Shown here in pieces: positions 24,927 through 35,903 of a stretch of DNA of 64,000 nt; position 1 is the first letter of the stretch, and every line of letters starts with the position of its first letter. The position numbers and the translations under genes are program-made. Where the stretch lies: the NCBI GenBank assembly GCA_903953565.1, contig CAJBKE010000033.1:115210-179209 (forward strand), in the 5' to 3' direction. The stretch is from an uncultured Verrucomicrobiota bacterium. GTDB lineage: Bacteria; Verrucomicrobiota; Verrucomicrobiia; Chthoniobacterales; JACTMZ01. The notes beneath the pieces are model-generated. The model was not told the origin of the DNA. It made no database searches and saw nothing but the letters and a program-made list of their open reading frames with translations.

Positions 24927-26486
24927 CTACTTGCCGCCGAACGAACAGACTTTGAGCACGGTCTTGAGAAGGATTTCCACGTCGAGAACGAGGGAGTAGT
25001 TTTTGATGTAGTAGAGGTCGTAGCGCAGTTTCTCGATGGCGTCATCGAGGCCCGAGCCGTAGCGGTAATTGACTTGGGCCCAGCCGGTGATGCCGGGTTT
25101 GACCAGGTGGCGCAGATGGTAGCTGGGGATCTTCGTCTCGTAATCGGCCACAATGCGCGACCACTCGGCGCGCGGTCCGACGATACTCATGTCGCCGAGG
25201 AGGACGTTGAATATTTGCGGCAACTCGTCGAGTCGGACAAGACGGAGAAGCCGTCCCACGCGGGTCACACGCGTGTCGTTGTCGCGCGTGTAAGGGTCGT
25301 CCTCGTTGTCGCGCACACGCATGGTGCGGAACTTGAGCAGGGTGAACTTCCTTTCTCCGCGCCCGATGCGCTCTTGCCGGAAAAGGATCGGGAAACCGCT
25401 GTCGATCAGCACGGCGATGGCAACCAGCGCCATGAGTGGCAGAGCGACCGGGAGGACGGCGAGGGCCAGGAAGTAATCCATGCCGGTTTTGAGGTAGCGG
25501 TAGGCGGAATGACGGGCGAGTTGGAAGTTCTGACGCAGGGCCCAGTAATGGTCGAGGCGGTGGACTGATTCCTTGCGCCAGATTTCACTGAAGAAGGTGT
25601 CCTCGCTGTAAACCGGAATACGGAGGAAATGAAGTCGTGCCAATTTCTCGAGCAGCGCCGCGGGATAAGCGGAGGGCGGATCGGTCAGCACGATGCCTTC
25701 GAAGTCTTGCGCGCGCCGTGCCGCTTCGTGGGCGGGGGCCAGCGGTTCCGGGCGCGAAGCCTCCTGTAGAATGGTGCGCGGCGAGACACGGAGAGCGCGC
25801 GCCTGGTCATCCATCAATTCGCCGACGACCTGCAGATTGAGTCCGGCCAGGACGATGGGATTGTGGAAGTCCATGCGCTCGCAGTAACGGGCGAAATCCG
25901 AAAGCTCCGAGTTTGTGCCGATGGCAAGGTAAGGCACGCGGCGGGCGCGGCGTGTCCAGACCGAAGCGGCCAACAGACGCAGTCCGAGCGCGGGCAGCGC
26001 GTAACCGACGGCCGTGTAGAAAAGCACCACGCGGCTTTGTGCGGTGTAGAAATCACCGGCCGAGAAGAAAACAAAGAGAATGAACGCGCCGACCGAAGCC
26101 CCGATGATCACGGCGAGGATGAACTCCGCGGCGAAGTGCAGCGCCTGAAAAGTGCGGCGGGCTTTGTAGCCACCGATGAGGCCCACGGCGGTAAGAATGC
26201 AGATAAAAAAGACACCGACCTGCACGAGGTAAGCGGGCGACATTTCCAACGCTTGATTGACCCGGATAGTGCGGCTGAGGAGGTAAGCTCCACTGACCAA
26301 CACAAGATCGGCGAGAAAGAGACTCAGACTGGTGAACCACGGTTGCCGCAAAATATTGCGCAAGACAGAGGCATCGCCGGTCCCGGATTCCGTGCTGATC
26401 TCGACCGTGCTCTTGGCTGAAGCGTCTTCGGGCTGAGGGAGATGCGACGATTGAGCTGTGGTGATCACAGAGGTGGGTGCCGACAT
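24927..26486 (-). CDS. Polyprenyl-phosphate sugar-1-phosphate transferase (WcaJ/WbaP-like exopolysaccharide initiation enzyme)
   Basis: C-terminus FRQERIGRGERKFTLLKFRTMR...RLDELPQIFNVLLGDMSIVGPRAEW...KPGITGWAQVNYRYG. Confidence 0.9.
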   Translation of the reverse strand: MSAPTSVITTAQSSHLPQPEDASAKSTVEISTESGTGDASVLRNILRQPWFTSLSLFLADLVLVSGAYLLSRTIRVNQALEMSPAYLVQVGVFFICILTAVGLIGGYKARRTFQALHFAAEFILAVIIGASVGAFILFVFFSAGDFYTAQSRVVLFYTAVGYALPALGLRLLAASVWTRRARRVPYLAIGTNSELSDFARYCERMDFHNPIVLAGLNLQVVGELMDDQARALRVSPRTILQEASRPEPLAPAHEAARRAQDFEGIVLTDPPSAYPAALLEKLARLHFLRIPVYSEDTFFSEIWRKESVHRLDHYWALRQNFQLARHSAYRYLKTGMDYFLALAVLPVALPLMALVAIAVLIDSGFPILFRQERIGRGERKFTLLKFRTMRVRDNEDDPYTRDNDTRVTRVGRLLRLVRLDELPQIFNVLLGDMSIVGPRAEWSRIVADYETKIPSYHLRHLVKPGITGWAQVNYRYGSGLDDAIEKLRYDLYYIKNYSLVLDVEILLKTVLKVCSFGGK

Positions 26487-26613
26487 GGGTGAGCCAAAAA
26501 CAAAGTATACAACGCAAATATGTTCCGGGCAAAGGCTAATGACATTTTGCTAATTCCTCAACGGCAGCGATTTGCGTATAGCCAAGAGGTCTGGTTGCCC
26601 GAAGGGTGGCAAC

Positions 26614-28581
26614 CTACTCTGCTGGCGCGCTTTCCGTGGCCGCGCTGTTGCCGCCCGATAGTTCCTCGGGAACAGGTGCTCCCTGGGGGTTCATGAGGTC
26701 TTCGGTGAATTCCGTGCTTTCTTCGACTGCTACAGGTGCCGTCTCCTCGCCGGGCGGCTCTTCTTTGGGTTCCTCTTCTTTCGTTTTCTCGGGCGGTTTG
26801 TAGTCCTTCAACAACTTGGAAAGAATATCGCCGATGAGCGGTGCGGCGGTGCTTCCGCCGGCCACTGTCTCGCCCGCGTTTCCTTCCACCACCACGGAGA
26901 AAGCATAGAGCGGCGGGTGGTTAGCCGGGGCGTAACCGGCGAACCATGCGGCGTTGCGGCGCTTGCTCACGGGTCCCCATTGCGCGGTGCCGGTTTTGCC
27001 GGCTACTTTCACCCCGCGAACGGTGGCGGCTCGGCGCCCGGTGCCGGTGCCGTGACTGGTGACCATGACGAGACCTTTGTCCACCGCCTCGAGGTTGGGC
27101 TCGTCGATGTTCAACTCCGCCCGGACGCGGTCGGGGTACGCGGCGATGACTTTGTTGTCGAGGCTCTGCACCTGCTTGACCAAGCGGGTCTGGTGGAAGC
27201 TGCCCTTGGCCGCAATCACGCCCATGGCCGCGGCCATCTGCAGCGGAGTGACGAGGATGTCTCCCTGCCCGATGCTCATGTTGGCGATGTCGCCCTGCAG
27301 GATGTTGCGGTTGTGGACGCGCAGCATGTAGTCGTCGGTCGGAATGTTGCCCGGCGACTCGGCACGGAGCGGGATCCCGGTGCGCTTACCGAATCCCAAG
27401 GCATCGGCCCAATCGATGATCGGGGCGGCGCCGATTTTCAAACCGACCTGGTAGAACCAGGTGTTGCACGACTGGGCGAGCGCTTGGGCGAGGGTCAAAC
27501 GGCCGGAGTGCCCGGAGCGGTGGTTGCGGAAATAGAAATTTCCGACCTGCAAACCGCCCGGACAACTCACCTTAGTGTCGGGCGCATAGAGGCCGGATTG
27601 CAGGGCGGCGAGGCCGACGAAGGTTTTGAATGTCGATCCCGGCGGATAGGCCGAGCGGAAGGCGCGGGGATAAAGCGGCACGGCGGGGTCGTCGTTCAGC
27701 TTGGCGAATGCATCCGCCTTGATCATCGGGATAAAGGCGTTCGGATCGAACGACGGGCGCGAGGCCATTCCGAGAATTTCTCCGTTGTTGGGATCGACCA
27801 CGACAATGGCGCCGCGCCGTCCGGACTTGGCGAGGGCTTCCTCGCAGGCCTTCTGCACGGCGAGGTCGAGTGTGGTTATGACATTGTAGCCGGGGATCGG
27901 ATTCTCCACCATCCGTTCGGTCGTCCGCTTTCCTTCCGCATTGAGGGTGAGGTTGAGGACGCCCGGTGTGCCGCGCAGTTGGTCGTCGAAGCCCTGCTCC
28001 AATCCCTCGCGCCCCTCGGCATCGGGGAAGAGGAGGTCGCGGTTCTCGATCGGTTTGACCGACAGGGGTGCCACGCGTCCGGTGTAGCCTACGATGTGCG
28101 CGGCCATGTATCCGAGCGGGTAATGCCGGAAGTAGGCGGGTTGCAGCACGAGGCCGGTGCCAAGTCCGCGGCTCACCTTGGCCACATCCTCGCCGCTCAA
28201 ATCCTCCGCGAGGATCAAGGGCAGCACGCCGCGGTTGTTGTAGTGCTGAATGATCGCTTCATCGGTGACATCGAACGGCCGCGCCAGCAGATCCTGAGCG
28301 GTGAGGATTTGACTGCGCGCGAAATTGACCGCTTGCCCGTCGGTGAATTCGAGCGGGGTGGGAAAACTCAGGCCGAGATTGTAGCCCACGCGTGTCTGGG
28401 CCAACGGTGCGCCGTGGCGGTCGGTGATCTGTCCGCGCGGGGCGGGCACATTGAGCAGATAGGTGCGCGCTTGCTTCTGGGTCTCCCATGTGGGACGCGG
28501 CACCTCGACCACATCGGTCAGTCGCCTCTGGGCGTGACCTGTTGCGGCAAGGGCCAGCAGGAGAATGAAGAAAAGCGGCAT
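26614..28581 (-). CDS. mrdA: Penicillin-binding protein 2
   Basis: RGQITDRHGAPLAQTRVGYNL; AYPPGSTFKTFVGLAAL; KVAGKTGTAQWG. Confidence 0.92.
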   Translation of the reverse strand: MPLFFILLLALAATGHAQRRLTDVVEVPRPTWETQKQARTYLLNVPAPRGQITDRHGAPLAQTRVGYNLGLSFPTPLEFTDGQAVNFARSQILTAQDLLARPFDVTDEAIIQHYNNRGVLPLILAEDLSGEDVAKVSRGLGTGLVLQPAYFRHYPLGYMAAHIVGYTGRVAPLSVKPIENRDLLFPDAEGREGLEQGFDDQLRGTPGVLNLTLNAEGKRTTERMVENPIPGYNVITTLDLAVQKACEEALAKSGRRGAIVVVDPNNGEILGMASRPSFDPNAFIPMIKADAFAKLNDDPAVPLYPRAFRSAYPPGSTFKTFVGLAALQSGLYAPDTKVSCPGGLQVGNFYFRNHRSGHSGRLTLAQALAQSCNTWFYQVGLKIGAAPIIDWADALGFGKRTGIPLRAESPGNIPTDDYMLRVHNRNILQGDIANMSIGQGDILVTPLQMAAAMGVIAAKGSFHQTRLVKQVQSLDNKVIAAYPDRVRAELNIDEPNLEAVDKGLVMVTSHGTGTGRRAATVRGVKVAGKTGTAQWGPVSKRRNAAWFAGYAPANHPPLYAFSVVVEGNAGETVAGGSTAAPLIGDILSKLLKDYKPPEKTKEEEPKEEPPGEETAPVAVEESTEFTEDLMNPQGAPVPEELSGGNSAATESAPAE

Positions 28582-28634
28582 GGCGGGGTCGCGGGTGAAG
28601 GGTCAATGAACACCCATCGCCTGACGGTGGCAAG

Positions 28635-29240
28635 TCACGGACGTTCGGATCGCGGGACGGTGATGTGTGGCGGCTTGAGGTAAATCGGCTCCAACCGCGC
28701 AGGGTCAGCCAGCGGCAAGTCGGGCGCCAAAGAAGCGAGAATCGCCGCATCCGGAGAGGCGGCGGGCAGTTGTTCGAAGCCGCGAACCTCGCCGATGCGG
28801 TAGGTTGGCGGGGTCAGATCGACCAGGCGCAGGAGGCATTCGTCCGGTGGCAAGAGCTCAATCTCACCGGCGAGCCGGCGTCCGCTCACTTTGGCCAGCC
28901 ACACGCGTCCCCCGCGCGCGTCTCCGACCGCGTGGTAGTCATTTTCCGTCACGTCGAGCAAGCAGCAGGACGGTGCCGCGACCAGTTCGAGGCCGAGAGC
29001 CATTTGAAAAGAACCGGCCAGCGCGCAGGCTACGCGCAATCCATTGTAGGATCCGGGTCCGAGGCCGATGGCGAGGCGGTCGAGCCCCTTCCACGTTTCG
29101 CGCATTTCCTCGATGATGGCGAAGACCTCCGCACCGCGTCCACGCGGCGCGGAAAAGCGCCGGACGGCGAGCAATTCTCCGTCGCGGGCAACGGCCACAC
29201 TCGACGCGGCCGAAGATGTCTCGAGCGCGAGGATCTTCAC
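28635..29240 (-). CDS. tsaB: tRNA threonylcarbamoyladenosine biosynthesis protein TsaB
   Basis: MKILALETSSAASSVAVARDGELLA; GLGPGSYNGLRVACALAG. Confidence 0.9.
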   Translation of the reverse strand: MKILALETSSAASSVAVARDGELLAVRRFSAPRGRGAEVFAIIEEMRETWKGLDRLAIGLGPGSYNGLRVACALAGSFQMALGLELVAAPSCCLLDVTENDYHAVGDARGGRVWLAKVSGRRLAGEIELLPPDECLLRLVDLTPPTYRIGEVRGFEQLPAASPDAAILASLAPDLPLADPARLEPIYLKPPHITVPRSERP

Positions 29241-29653
29241 GGTGCGATGGTGATGAGGCGCCGTCCTTCGCCGTGGTGCACGATGGTCACGCGGACGGCA
29301 TCCGGCGGGAGCAACGCGGGAAAACGGTCAGCCCATTCCACCACAACGAGACCGTCGGGACTTTCCAATTCATCGTGCGCCGAAGCCCAGATTTCCTCCG
29401 CGGATGCGGCGCGGTAGAGGTCAAAATGGAAGACCGGGCCGCGCGGCGTGGCGTATTCGTGGACGAGGGTGAAGGTGGGGCTGGTGGCATCCTCCGCCCC
29501 GCCCCATCCGCCAACCACTCCGCGCACGAAATGCGTTTTGCCCGCGCCGAGTTCTCCGCTCAGGGCCACGGTCGAGCCGGGTGGCAAGCGGGCGGCGAGG
29601 GCGCGACCTGCGGCCACGGTCTCGTCCGGTGTGGTGGTTACAGCGGTGCTCAC
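29237..29653 (-). CDS. tsaE: tRNA threonylcarbamoyladenosine biosynthesis ATPase TsaE
   Basis: VALSGELGAGKTHFVRGVVGGWGG...TSPTFTLVHEY. Confidence 0.92.
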   Translation of the reverse strand: MSTAVTTTPDETVAAGRALAARLPPGSTVALSGELGAGKTHFVRGVVGGWGGAEDATSPTFTLVHEYATPRGPVFHFDLYRAASAEEIWASAHDELESPDGLVVVEWADRFPALLPPDAVRVTIVHHGEGRRLITIAP

Positions 29654-29744
29654 GTCGGCCTATGGTATAGCACTGTCGCGGGGAGGGGGCCAATGCACGC
29701 TTGCCTTTGGCCTCCGGGCTTTTGACCATGCAGGGCCGAAATCG

Positions 29745-30629
29745 ATGGAGTCCGCCCAGATAACTTTCCGCCGCCGGCTGGCGAGCACGCTGCTTTTGTG
29801 GGTGTTGGTGCTCGGCACGATCCTCTCGGGTTACGAGCAGATTTTTTTCATCACCATTTCGGGGATCGGTCTGCTCGCGCTCTGGGAGTATTTCGTCATG
29901 CTCGACCGCCGCGGCGTGCCGAATTTCAAGCTTACCGCGCTGATTACCGCGGTGATTTTTATGGCCGGAAGCTTCTACGCTTTCCGATCCTACGGGCCGG
30001 ACAAATCCTACGACTTCGAGATCGCGGTGATGGTGATCTTTTTGCTCGTCGTCTTCGGCCGGCAAATGTTCCGCCGCACGCGCGATCAGAATCCCCTCGA
30101 AACGATGGCCTACACCCTGTTCGGCCTGCTCTACATCGTGTGGCTTTTCAATTTCATCACCAAGATCGTCTACCTTGCACCGCGCGGCCCGTTGGGTGAG
30201 ACCACGGGACAATTTTACGTCCTTTATCTGCTTTTGGTGACCAAGTTCAGCGACATGGGGGCCTACATCACGGGCTCGCTGTTCGGACGGCACAAACTCG
30301 TTCCCCACATCAGTCCCCACAAATCGTGGGAAGGCTTGGCCGGCGCGATTCTTTTCGCGGTCGGAGGGAGTTTCGGTCTTTGGTATCTCATCCCGGAAAA
30401 GTTGGCTGTCTTCGGGCCGACCGATCTGCTTGTGCTTGGCGTGTTGCTCGGTTTGGCCGCAGTGATCGGCGATTTGGCCGAGTCGATCGTCAAACGCAGC
30501 GCCGAGGCCAAAGACTCCGGAGGCCTGCTTCCCGGTATCGGTGGTGTGCTCGATCTGATCGACAGCCTTCTTTTCACCGCGCCGATCCTCTTTTTCTACA
30601 TGCGGCTGGTCCTCGGTTTGCCGTCATGA
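29745..30629 (+). CDS. cdsA: Phosphatidate cytidylyltransferase
   Basis: SDMGAYITGSLFGRHKLVPHISPHKSWEGLAGAI; GDLAESIVKRSAEAKDSGGLLPGIGGVLDLIDSLLFTAP. Confidence 0.93.
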   Translation: MESAQITFRRRLASTLLLWVLVLGTILSGYEQIFFITISGIGLLALWEYFVMLDRRGVPNFKLTALITAVIFMAGSFYAFRSYGPDKSYDFEIAVMVIFLLVVFGRQMFRRTRDQNPLETMAYTLFGLLYIVWLFNFITKIVYLAPRGPLGETTGQFYVLYLLLVTKFSDMGAYITGSLFGRHKLVPHISPHKSWEGLAGAILFAVGGSFGLWYLIPEKLAVFGPTDLLVLGVLLGLAAVIGDLAESIVKRSAEAKDSGGLLPGIGGVLDLIDSLLFTAPILFFYMRLVLGLPS

Positions 30630-31780
30630 GTTTGCGCAACGTCGTCCTGCTCGGTGCCACGGGGTCGATCGGGCAAAGTGCCTGTCGCGTGGCGCGCGAT
30701 CTCCCGGATCGTGTCCGCATCGTCGGCATGTCGGGCTTTCGCAACATGCCGCGCTTGGCCGAAGAAGCCAACCGCTTGCGCCCCGAGGTCTTGGCCGTGC
30801 CCGATGCGGAGGCCGAAGCCGAATTGCGGACGAAGCTGGACTACGCGCCGGCGAAAATTTTCACCGGCGAGGAGGGTTTGGTTTCGTTGGCCTCATGGCC
30901 TAGCGCGGACATGGTGCTGGTGGCCATCGTGGGCACGGGCGGACTGCGTCCCACGCTCGCGGCGCTCGAGGCGGGGAAGGACATTGCCTTGGCCAGCAAA
31001 GAGGTTCTCGTCATGGCCGGCGAGATGGTCATGGCCACCGCGCGACGCCACGGCCGACGCATCCTGCCGGTGGACAGCGAGCACAACGCTATTTTCCAAT
31101 GCCTCGAAGGTCGCGACACGCGGCACGTTCGCCGCCTCATTCTCACGGCGAGCGGCGGGCCGTTTCGCTCGTGGCCGGGGGAGCAATTGCGCGCGGTGAC
31201 CCGGCAGGAGGCCTTGCGGCATCCCACTTGGCGGATGGGCGAAAAAATCACCATCGATTCGGCGACCCTCTTCAACAAGGGGTTGGAAATGATCGAAGCG
31301 CGTTGGCTTTTCGACGTGGACATCACGCGCATCGACGTGGTTATTCATCCGCAGAGCATCGTTCATTCGATGGTCGAGTTCGTCGACGGTTCGGTGCTGG
31401 CGCAGATGAGTCATTCGGATATGCGTTTTCCGATCCAATACGCGCTGACCTGGCCCGACCGCATCGCTGGCACGTTGCCGCCGCTGGAATGGGCAAAGCT
31501 GGGCAAGCTGGATTTCGAGGAACCGCGTTACGATGTCTTCCCGGCCCTCGACTTGGCGCGCCAGGCAGCCGAGCGCGGAGGCGCCGCGTCTGCCGTGCTT
31601 AATGCCGCAAACGAAGTGGCCGTGGCAGAGTTTCTCGCCGGCCGGATCGCTTTCCCGCGCATTTGGGAAATCGTCGCTGCGGTCCTCGACAGCACCGGCG
31701 GCACGGCGGCTGATTTGGATGCATTGCTCGAGGCCGATCGCGAGGCCCGCGAGCGGGCTTCGGTTCTGGCCCGTTCCTAG
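30626..31780 (+). CDS. dxr: 1-deoxy-D-xylulose 5-phosphate reductoisomerase
   Basis: VVLLGATGSIGQSACRVARD; LASKEVLVMAGEMVM; VDSEHNAIFQCL; MGEKITIDSATLFNKGLEMIEARWLF; ATGA overlap with cdsA. Confidence 0.95.
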   Translation: MSLRNVVLLGATGSIGQSACRVARDLPDRVRIVGMSGFRNMPRLAEEANRLRPEVLAVPDAEAEAELRTKLDYAPAKIFTGEEGLVSLASWPSADMVLVAIVGTGGLRPTLAALEAGKDIALASKEVLVMAGEMVMATARRHGRRILPVDSEHNAIFQCLEGRDTRHVRRLILTASGGPFRSWPGEQLRAVTRQEALRHPTWRMGEKITIDSATLFNKGLEMIEARWLFDVDITRIDVVIHPQSIVHSMVEFVDGSVLAQMSHSDMRFPIQYALTWPDRIAGTLPPLEWAKLGKLDFEEPRYDVFPALDLARQAAERGGAASAVLNAANEVAVAEFLAGRIAFPRIWEIVAAVLDSTGGTAADLDALLEADREARERASVLARS

Positions 31781-31831
31781 CAACGCGGCTTGCCGCCGCT
31801 CCATCGCGGGGGTAAACATCGCACAGATACC

Positions 31832-32191
31832 ATGCCCACCTACGAATACCATTGCGCGAAGTGCGACAAAAACTTCGAGGTCTTCCAGTCGATGAAGGAC
31901 TCGGCCTTCAAGACCTGTCCGGAAGCCCAGTGCCAAATGACCCCCTGGGGCCACGGCGAGGTGAAACGCCTGATCGGCACCGGAGCGGGTCTGATTTTCA
32001 AAGGCAGCGGTTTCTATATCACGGACTACCGTAGCGAGGGCTACAAGCAGGCCGCGAAAAAGGAAACCGGCGGGGGAACGAAGGAAACAAAAGCTGCGGA
32101 CAAGCCCGCCGCATCCTCCGGTTCGACCTCGTCAGGGGGGACAACTTCGTCCACTTCCGGCGGCAGTTCCGCGGCTTCGACCGCCACCTGA
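31832..32191 (+). CDS. FmdB-family zinc-ribbon protein
   Basis: MPTYEYHCAKCDKNFEVFQSMKDSAFKTCP; low-complexity Ser/Thr/Gly tail. Confidence 0.85.
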   Translation: MPTYEYHCAKCDKNFEVFQSMKDSAFKTCPEAQCQMTPWGHGEVKRLIGTGAGLIFKGSGFYITDYRSEGYKQAAKKETGGGTKETKAADKPAASSGSTSSGGTTSSTSGGSSAASTAT

Positions 32192-32200
32192 GGAATTTTC

Positions 32201-32950
32201 ATGGGCCTGCGTTGCGCGAATTGCGGCTATGACAATGATCCCACGCGGGTCTATTGCCACAGTTGCGGCACGCGGCTGGAACGCGGCGGCCAATCGGCTG
32301 CGCCACCAACCGGGTTCACACATCCGACGGACGTGGCCAAAATGAAAAAGCCGCGGCAGCCACGCGCGTGGGGCAAGCTTTTCGCGTCTCTGCTGCGCTT
32401 CTTCATTTTGGCCGCTTTGGTCGGCGCTGTGGTCCTCGCGCTCTTGCCTCCGCGCGACGTCCCCGCTCCGGTTGCGCCCGATGAATCGCTCGCGGGACGC
32501 CTCTCCGAGTTGGTGGCCGCTTCGGCCGAAGCAGACGGGACACGCGCCTTCAGCATCCCCGCGGCCGATATCAACAAATGGTTGGTCACGAGCGTTGTTC
32601 TGAGGGAGCAGCCCGACAGTTTGGTCAAACTGAAGCCGGAACGGATCTATGCCGTGCCCGGGGATGGGGATTTGCGCGTGGGTTTGCAAGCCAAGCTGCC
32701 GGTCGGGCCGAGCCTTTATTTCGAGGGACTTTTCATGCCCTTGCCCGAGGGCGAGGGCAGCGGTCTAAAAGCCCGTCTTTTTTCCGTCGGCCGCTTGCCG
32801 CTGCCATCGGTTGCCGGTCTGCTTGTGCAGCGGCAATTCGCCGGCCTGGCATCCGAGTTGTCCGGGCCACTCGCGCAGTTGGCGCGCGCCTCACACATCG
32901 GAATCACGCCCGAGACGGTCACTCTTCGCTGGTCCGGTCGGCAGCCGTGA
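32201..32950 (+). CDS. Zinc-ribbon membrane protein
   Basis: MGLRCANCGYDNDPTRVYCHSCGTRLE; TM LLRFFILAALVGAVVLALL. Confidence 0.65.
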   Translation: MGLRCANCGYDNDPTRVYCHSCGTRLERGGQSAAPPTGFTHPTDVAKMKKPRQPRAWGKLFASLLRFFILAALVGAVVLALLPPRDVPAPVAPDESLAGRLSELVAASAEADGTRAFSIPAADINKWLVTSVVLREQPDSLVKLKPERIYAVPGDGDLRVGLQAKLPVGPSLYFEGLFMPLPEGEGSGLKARLFSVGRLPLPSVAGLLVQRQFAGLASELSGPLAQLARASHIGITPETVTLRWSGRQP

Positions 32951-34239
32951 AAGGCGCGCTCATTGCGGCGGTTGTCCTGTTGTCGGCACGGCTCCCGGCC
33001 GGAGCGCAGGCCGTTGCCCCCGAGTTGCTCAAGCCGGAGAACCGAACGGTCAGTGATTCGCGCCAATTCACGGCGTTCGGCGGAACGCGCGAAGAGCGTT
33101 CGACCTTGTTGCGCCGCGCCGAGCAATTGAAAGCGGGGTTGCTTCGCGAGTTGCAGGAATCCGATACGTGGAAGACGACGGTGTTGATGGTTCTGACCCC
33201 CGGTGACGGAGTGAGGCTGCGCCAGTCGCCGGTTCTTTTGCAGGTCTTCGACGCGGGTGAGGCGGGGCGGAAAATCCAGATCGATTTCGCACCCGGCTCG
33301 CTGGCCGATGCGGCTGCGGTCGATCGCGGTATGATGAGAGCCCTGCTTCTCGAGCGCGCCTTGCGGAAGCAGAAATTCGAGGGCGGCCGTTTTGTCGAAC
33401 CACCCGATTGGCTCGCTTCGGCCTTGGCCGCCGCACTCGGTCGGGAAGCCTCGCGCGAGGCTCCGCTCTACGCGGAATTGCTCGAGGCCAGAAGCATGCC
33501 GAAGCTCGACCGTTTCCTGCGCCAGAACGCAGCGACACTCCGGGGTCGTGCCCGTGATTTGCACGCGGCCCAGAGTCTGGCCCTTTATCAGGGCCTGATC
33601 GAGCTGCCTGAAGGACGTCGGCGGGTCATCGAGAACCTCACTTTGGCCGAACCGGCCCGCGATCCGCAGCAGCGCTTCGCCCAAACGTGGCCGGAGTTGG
33701 TCGATGATCCCGCCCGGCTGGCGCGAGTGTGGGCCTTGGCTGTGGCGCGCCTCTCGACGCCGAAGAAATTGGAATTTCTCGGAGCGGAAGAAACCGGCAA
33801 GAAACTGCGGCAGATTCTGGGCGAGTTGGATTCCTCGGTCGATGGCGAGCCGTCCCCCGAGGTGTTGCTGGCCTTGTCGCGCAAGGACCAAGGACAATTC
33901 CGCCTCGCCGGGGCGGCGCGTGAAATCCAGGGCCTCTCCTTCCGTTCCCATCCGCTCTACGCACCGTTGGTGGGCGAATACTTCATCTTGATCGAAGATC
34001 TCTCGCGCAAGCGCCGCCGCGGTTTTGCGAAGCGTTTTCAGGATGCGCAGGATCTGCGCGCCTCGCTCGACGAGCGCTCGGGCGAAATCACCGATTACAT
34101 CAATTGGTATCAGGCCAATGAATCGCAGTCCGAGCCCGTGTCTGACGTGGTGCACCGCCTTCCGCCGGCCGAACCTGCCGCCCGGCGCAACGACGCCATT
34201 TCCCGCTACCTCGATTCGGTGGAGCAGCGCGGCTGGTAG
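32947..34239 (+). CDS. Hypothetical exported protein
   Basis: GTG start overlapping upstream stop; signal-peptide-like KGALIAAVVLLSARLPAGAQA. Confidence 0.55.
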   Translation: MKGALIAAVVLLSARLPAGAQAVAPELLKPENRTVSDSRQFTAFGGTREERSTLLRRAEQLKAGLLRELQESDTWKTTVLMVLTPGDGVRLRQSPVLLQVFDAGEAGRKIQIDFAPGSLADAAAVDRGMMRALLLERALRKQKFEGGRFVEPPDWLASALAAALGREASREAPLYAELLEARSMPKLDRFLRQNAATLRGRARDLHAAQSLALYQGLIELPEGRRRVIENLTLAEPARDPQQRFAQTWPELVDDPARLARVWALAVARLSTPKKLEFLGAEETGKKLRQILGELDSSVDGEPSPEVLLALSRKDQGQFRLAGAAREIQGLSFRSHPLYAPLVGEYFILIEDLSRKRRRGFAKRFQDAQDLRASLDERSGEITDYINWYQANESQSEPVSDVVHRLPPAEPAARRNDAISRYLDSVEQRGW

Positions 34240-34242
34240 GCG

Positions 34243-35376
34243 TCAGGAGAAAAACTCCTTGGCCCGCTCGAGAAAACCTTTGGCGATCGGTGTGTTTTGG
34301 TCGCCGCAACTGGCGGCGAAATCCTCCAGTTTTTTCCGCTGTTCGGAGGTCAGTTTGGTCGGCACCTCGACGGCCGCACGGACGAGAAGCTGACCGTGTC
34401 CGGAGCCGCGGAGATGGGGCATGCCTTTGCCGCGGAGTTTGAAGACCGTGCCGTTCTGCGTGCCGGCCGGGATCTTGACCACAGCTTTGCCGTCGAGGGT
34501 GGGGACATTGATTTCGCCCCCGAGCGCCGCGGTCACGAAGGAAACGGGTATATCGCAGAACAGGTCATCGCCGTCGCGGGTGAAGATGCTGTGCTCCCGA
34601 ACGTGGATCACCACGTAGAGGTCACCCGAGGGCGCGCCCCGCACACCGGCTTCGCCGTTGCCGCCCGAACGTAAGCGAGAACCGTCGTCGATGCCGGCGG
34701 GAATTTTCAATTTGATGCGGCTGGTCACCTCGGCCCGGCCGTCGCCGCGGCAGACTTTGCAGGGATGATCGAACATCTCCCCGGCGCCGTGGCAGCGCGG
34801 ACAGGGTTGGGCGACTTGGAAAAATCCGCGTGAGGCAATCACTTGGCCTCGTCCGCGGCATGTCGGGCAGGTGTGCAACCGTGATCCGGGGCCCGCGCCC
34901 GATCCGCCGCAGGCCGAACAGCAACCGGTCTTGCGGATCTCGATTTCCTTTTCCACGCCCCGCGCGGCTTCCTCGAGCTTGATTTCCAGATCATATCGCA
35001 GGTCCGCGCCGCGTCCCTGCCCGGCGGGGCTGCTGGCTCCACCGAAAAAGTGCTCGAAAATCCCGCCGCCCCCCGCGCCGAATACCTCGCGGAACAAATC
35101 GAAAGGATCGTGGAAACCGCCACCCCCTCCGCCGCCCGCACCTTGGAAGGCCGCATAGCCGAAGCGGTCGAAAGCCGCGCGCTTTTCGGGGTCGGCCAAA
35201 ATGTCATAAGCCTGCGAGATCTCCTTGAACTGCTCCTCGGCCGCGATGTCGCCCGGATTGCGGTCGGGATGGTATTGCATCGCGAGCTTGCGGTAGCAGG
35301 ATTTGATCTCGTCCGCAGACGCGCTGCGGGAGACTCCGAGGATCTCGTAGGGATCCCTGCGGTGGCGCGACGACAT
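34243..35376 (-). CDS. dnaJ: Chaperone protein DnaJ
   Basis: J-domain [36 protein letters not shown]; CxxCxGxG zinc-finger repeats. Confidence 0.97.
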   Translation of the reverse strand: MSSRHRRDPYEILGVSRSASADEIKSCYRKLAMQYHPDRNPGDIAAEEQFKEISQAYDILADPEKRAAFDRFGYAAFQGAGGGGGGGFHDPFDLFREVFGAGGGGIFEHFFGGASSPAGQGRGADLRYDLEIKLEEAARGVEKEIEIRKTGCCSACGGSGAGPGSRLHTCPTCRGRGQVIASRGFFQVAQPCPRCHGAGEMFDHPCKVCRGDGRAEVTSRIKLKIPAGIDDGSRLRSGGNGEAGVRGAPSGDLYVVIHVREHSIFTRDGDDLFCDIPVSFVTAALGGEINVPTLDGKAVVKIPAGTQNGTVFKLRGKGMPHLRGSGHGQLLVRAAVEVPTKLTSEQRKKLEDFAASCGDQNTPIAKGFLERAKEFFS

Positions 35377-35384
35377 GGCGGCGG

Positions 35385-35903
35385 TCAGGCTTCGGGGCCC
35401 TTGGAGACAAAGACGCTCGCAGGGCGCAGAAGGCGGTCGCGGAGTTTGTAACCGCGGCGGGTCTGGCGCAGAACTTTGCCCTCGGGCACCTTCGGATCGT
35501 GCTCGTGTCCGACGGCTTCCATGAGGTTCGGATCGAAATCGGCGCCCTCCGTGGGAATTTCCACGGCGCCCACCGAGGCGAGGAAATCGCGGAACTGGCG
35601 CGCGACCATGCCGAGTCCCTGCAGGATGGCATCGGCTCCCGGTGCCGATTTGGCTGCTTCGAGGCCGAGTTCGAAGTTGTCGATCAAGGGCAACAGATCG
35701 CCCAGAAGCGAAGTGTTGGCGTAGCGGATGGAATCTTCCTTCTCGCGGGCAGCACGCTTGCGGAAGTTGTCGAAATCTGCCGCCGTGCGCATGGCGAGAT
35801 CGCGATACTTTTCCACTTCGGCTGCGGTATCGGGGGCGATTTCAGCGGGTGGAGTTGCGGCCTCTTTGACTTCGGCCGGTTCGTTCTCGTGTTTCTTGCT
35901 CAT
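35385..35903 (-). CDS. grpE: GrpE nucleotide exchange factor
   Basis: [49 protein letters not shown]; adjacent to dnaJ. Confidence 0.95.
   Translation of the reverse strand: MSKKHENEPAEVKEAATPPAEIAPDTAAEVEKYRDLAMRTAADFDNFRKRAAREKEDSIRYANTSLLGDLLPLIDNFELGLEAAKSAPGADAILQGLGMVARQFRDFLASVGAVEIPTEGADFDPNLMEAVGHEHDPKVPEGKVLRQTRRGYKLRDRLLRPASVFVSKGPEA

Noticed and set aside
26593-26614. GGTTGCCcgaagggtGGCAACC at the 3' end of mrdA as a member of the GGTYGC hairpin family
   Set aside because: Loop and flanks differ from the cluster copies and it overlaps the mrdA stop; could be an unrelated 3' structure.
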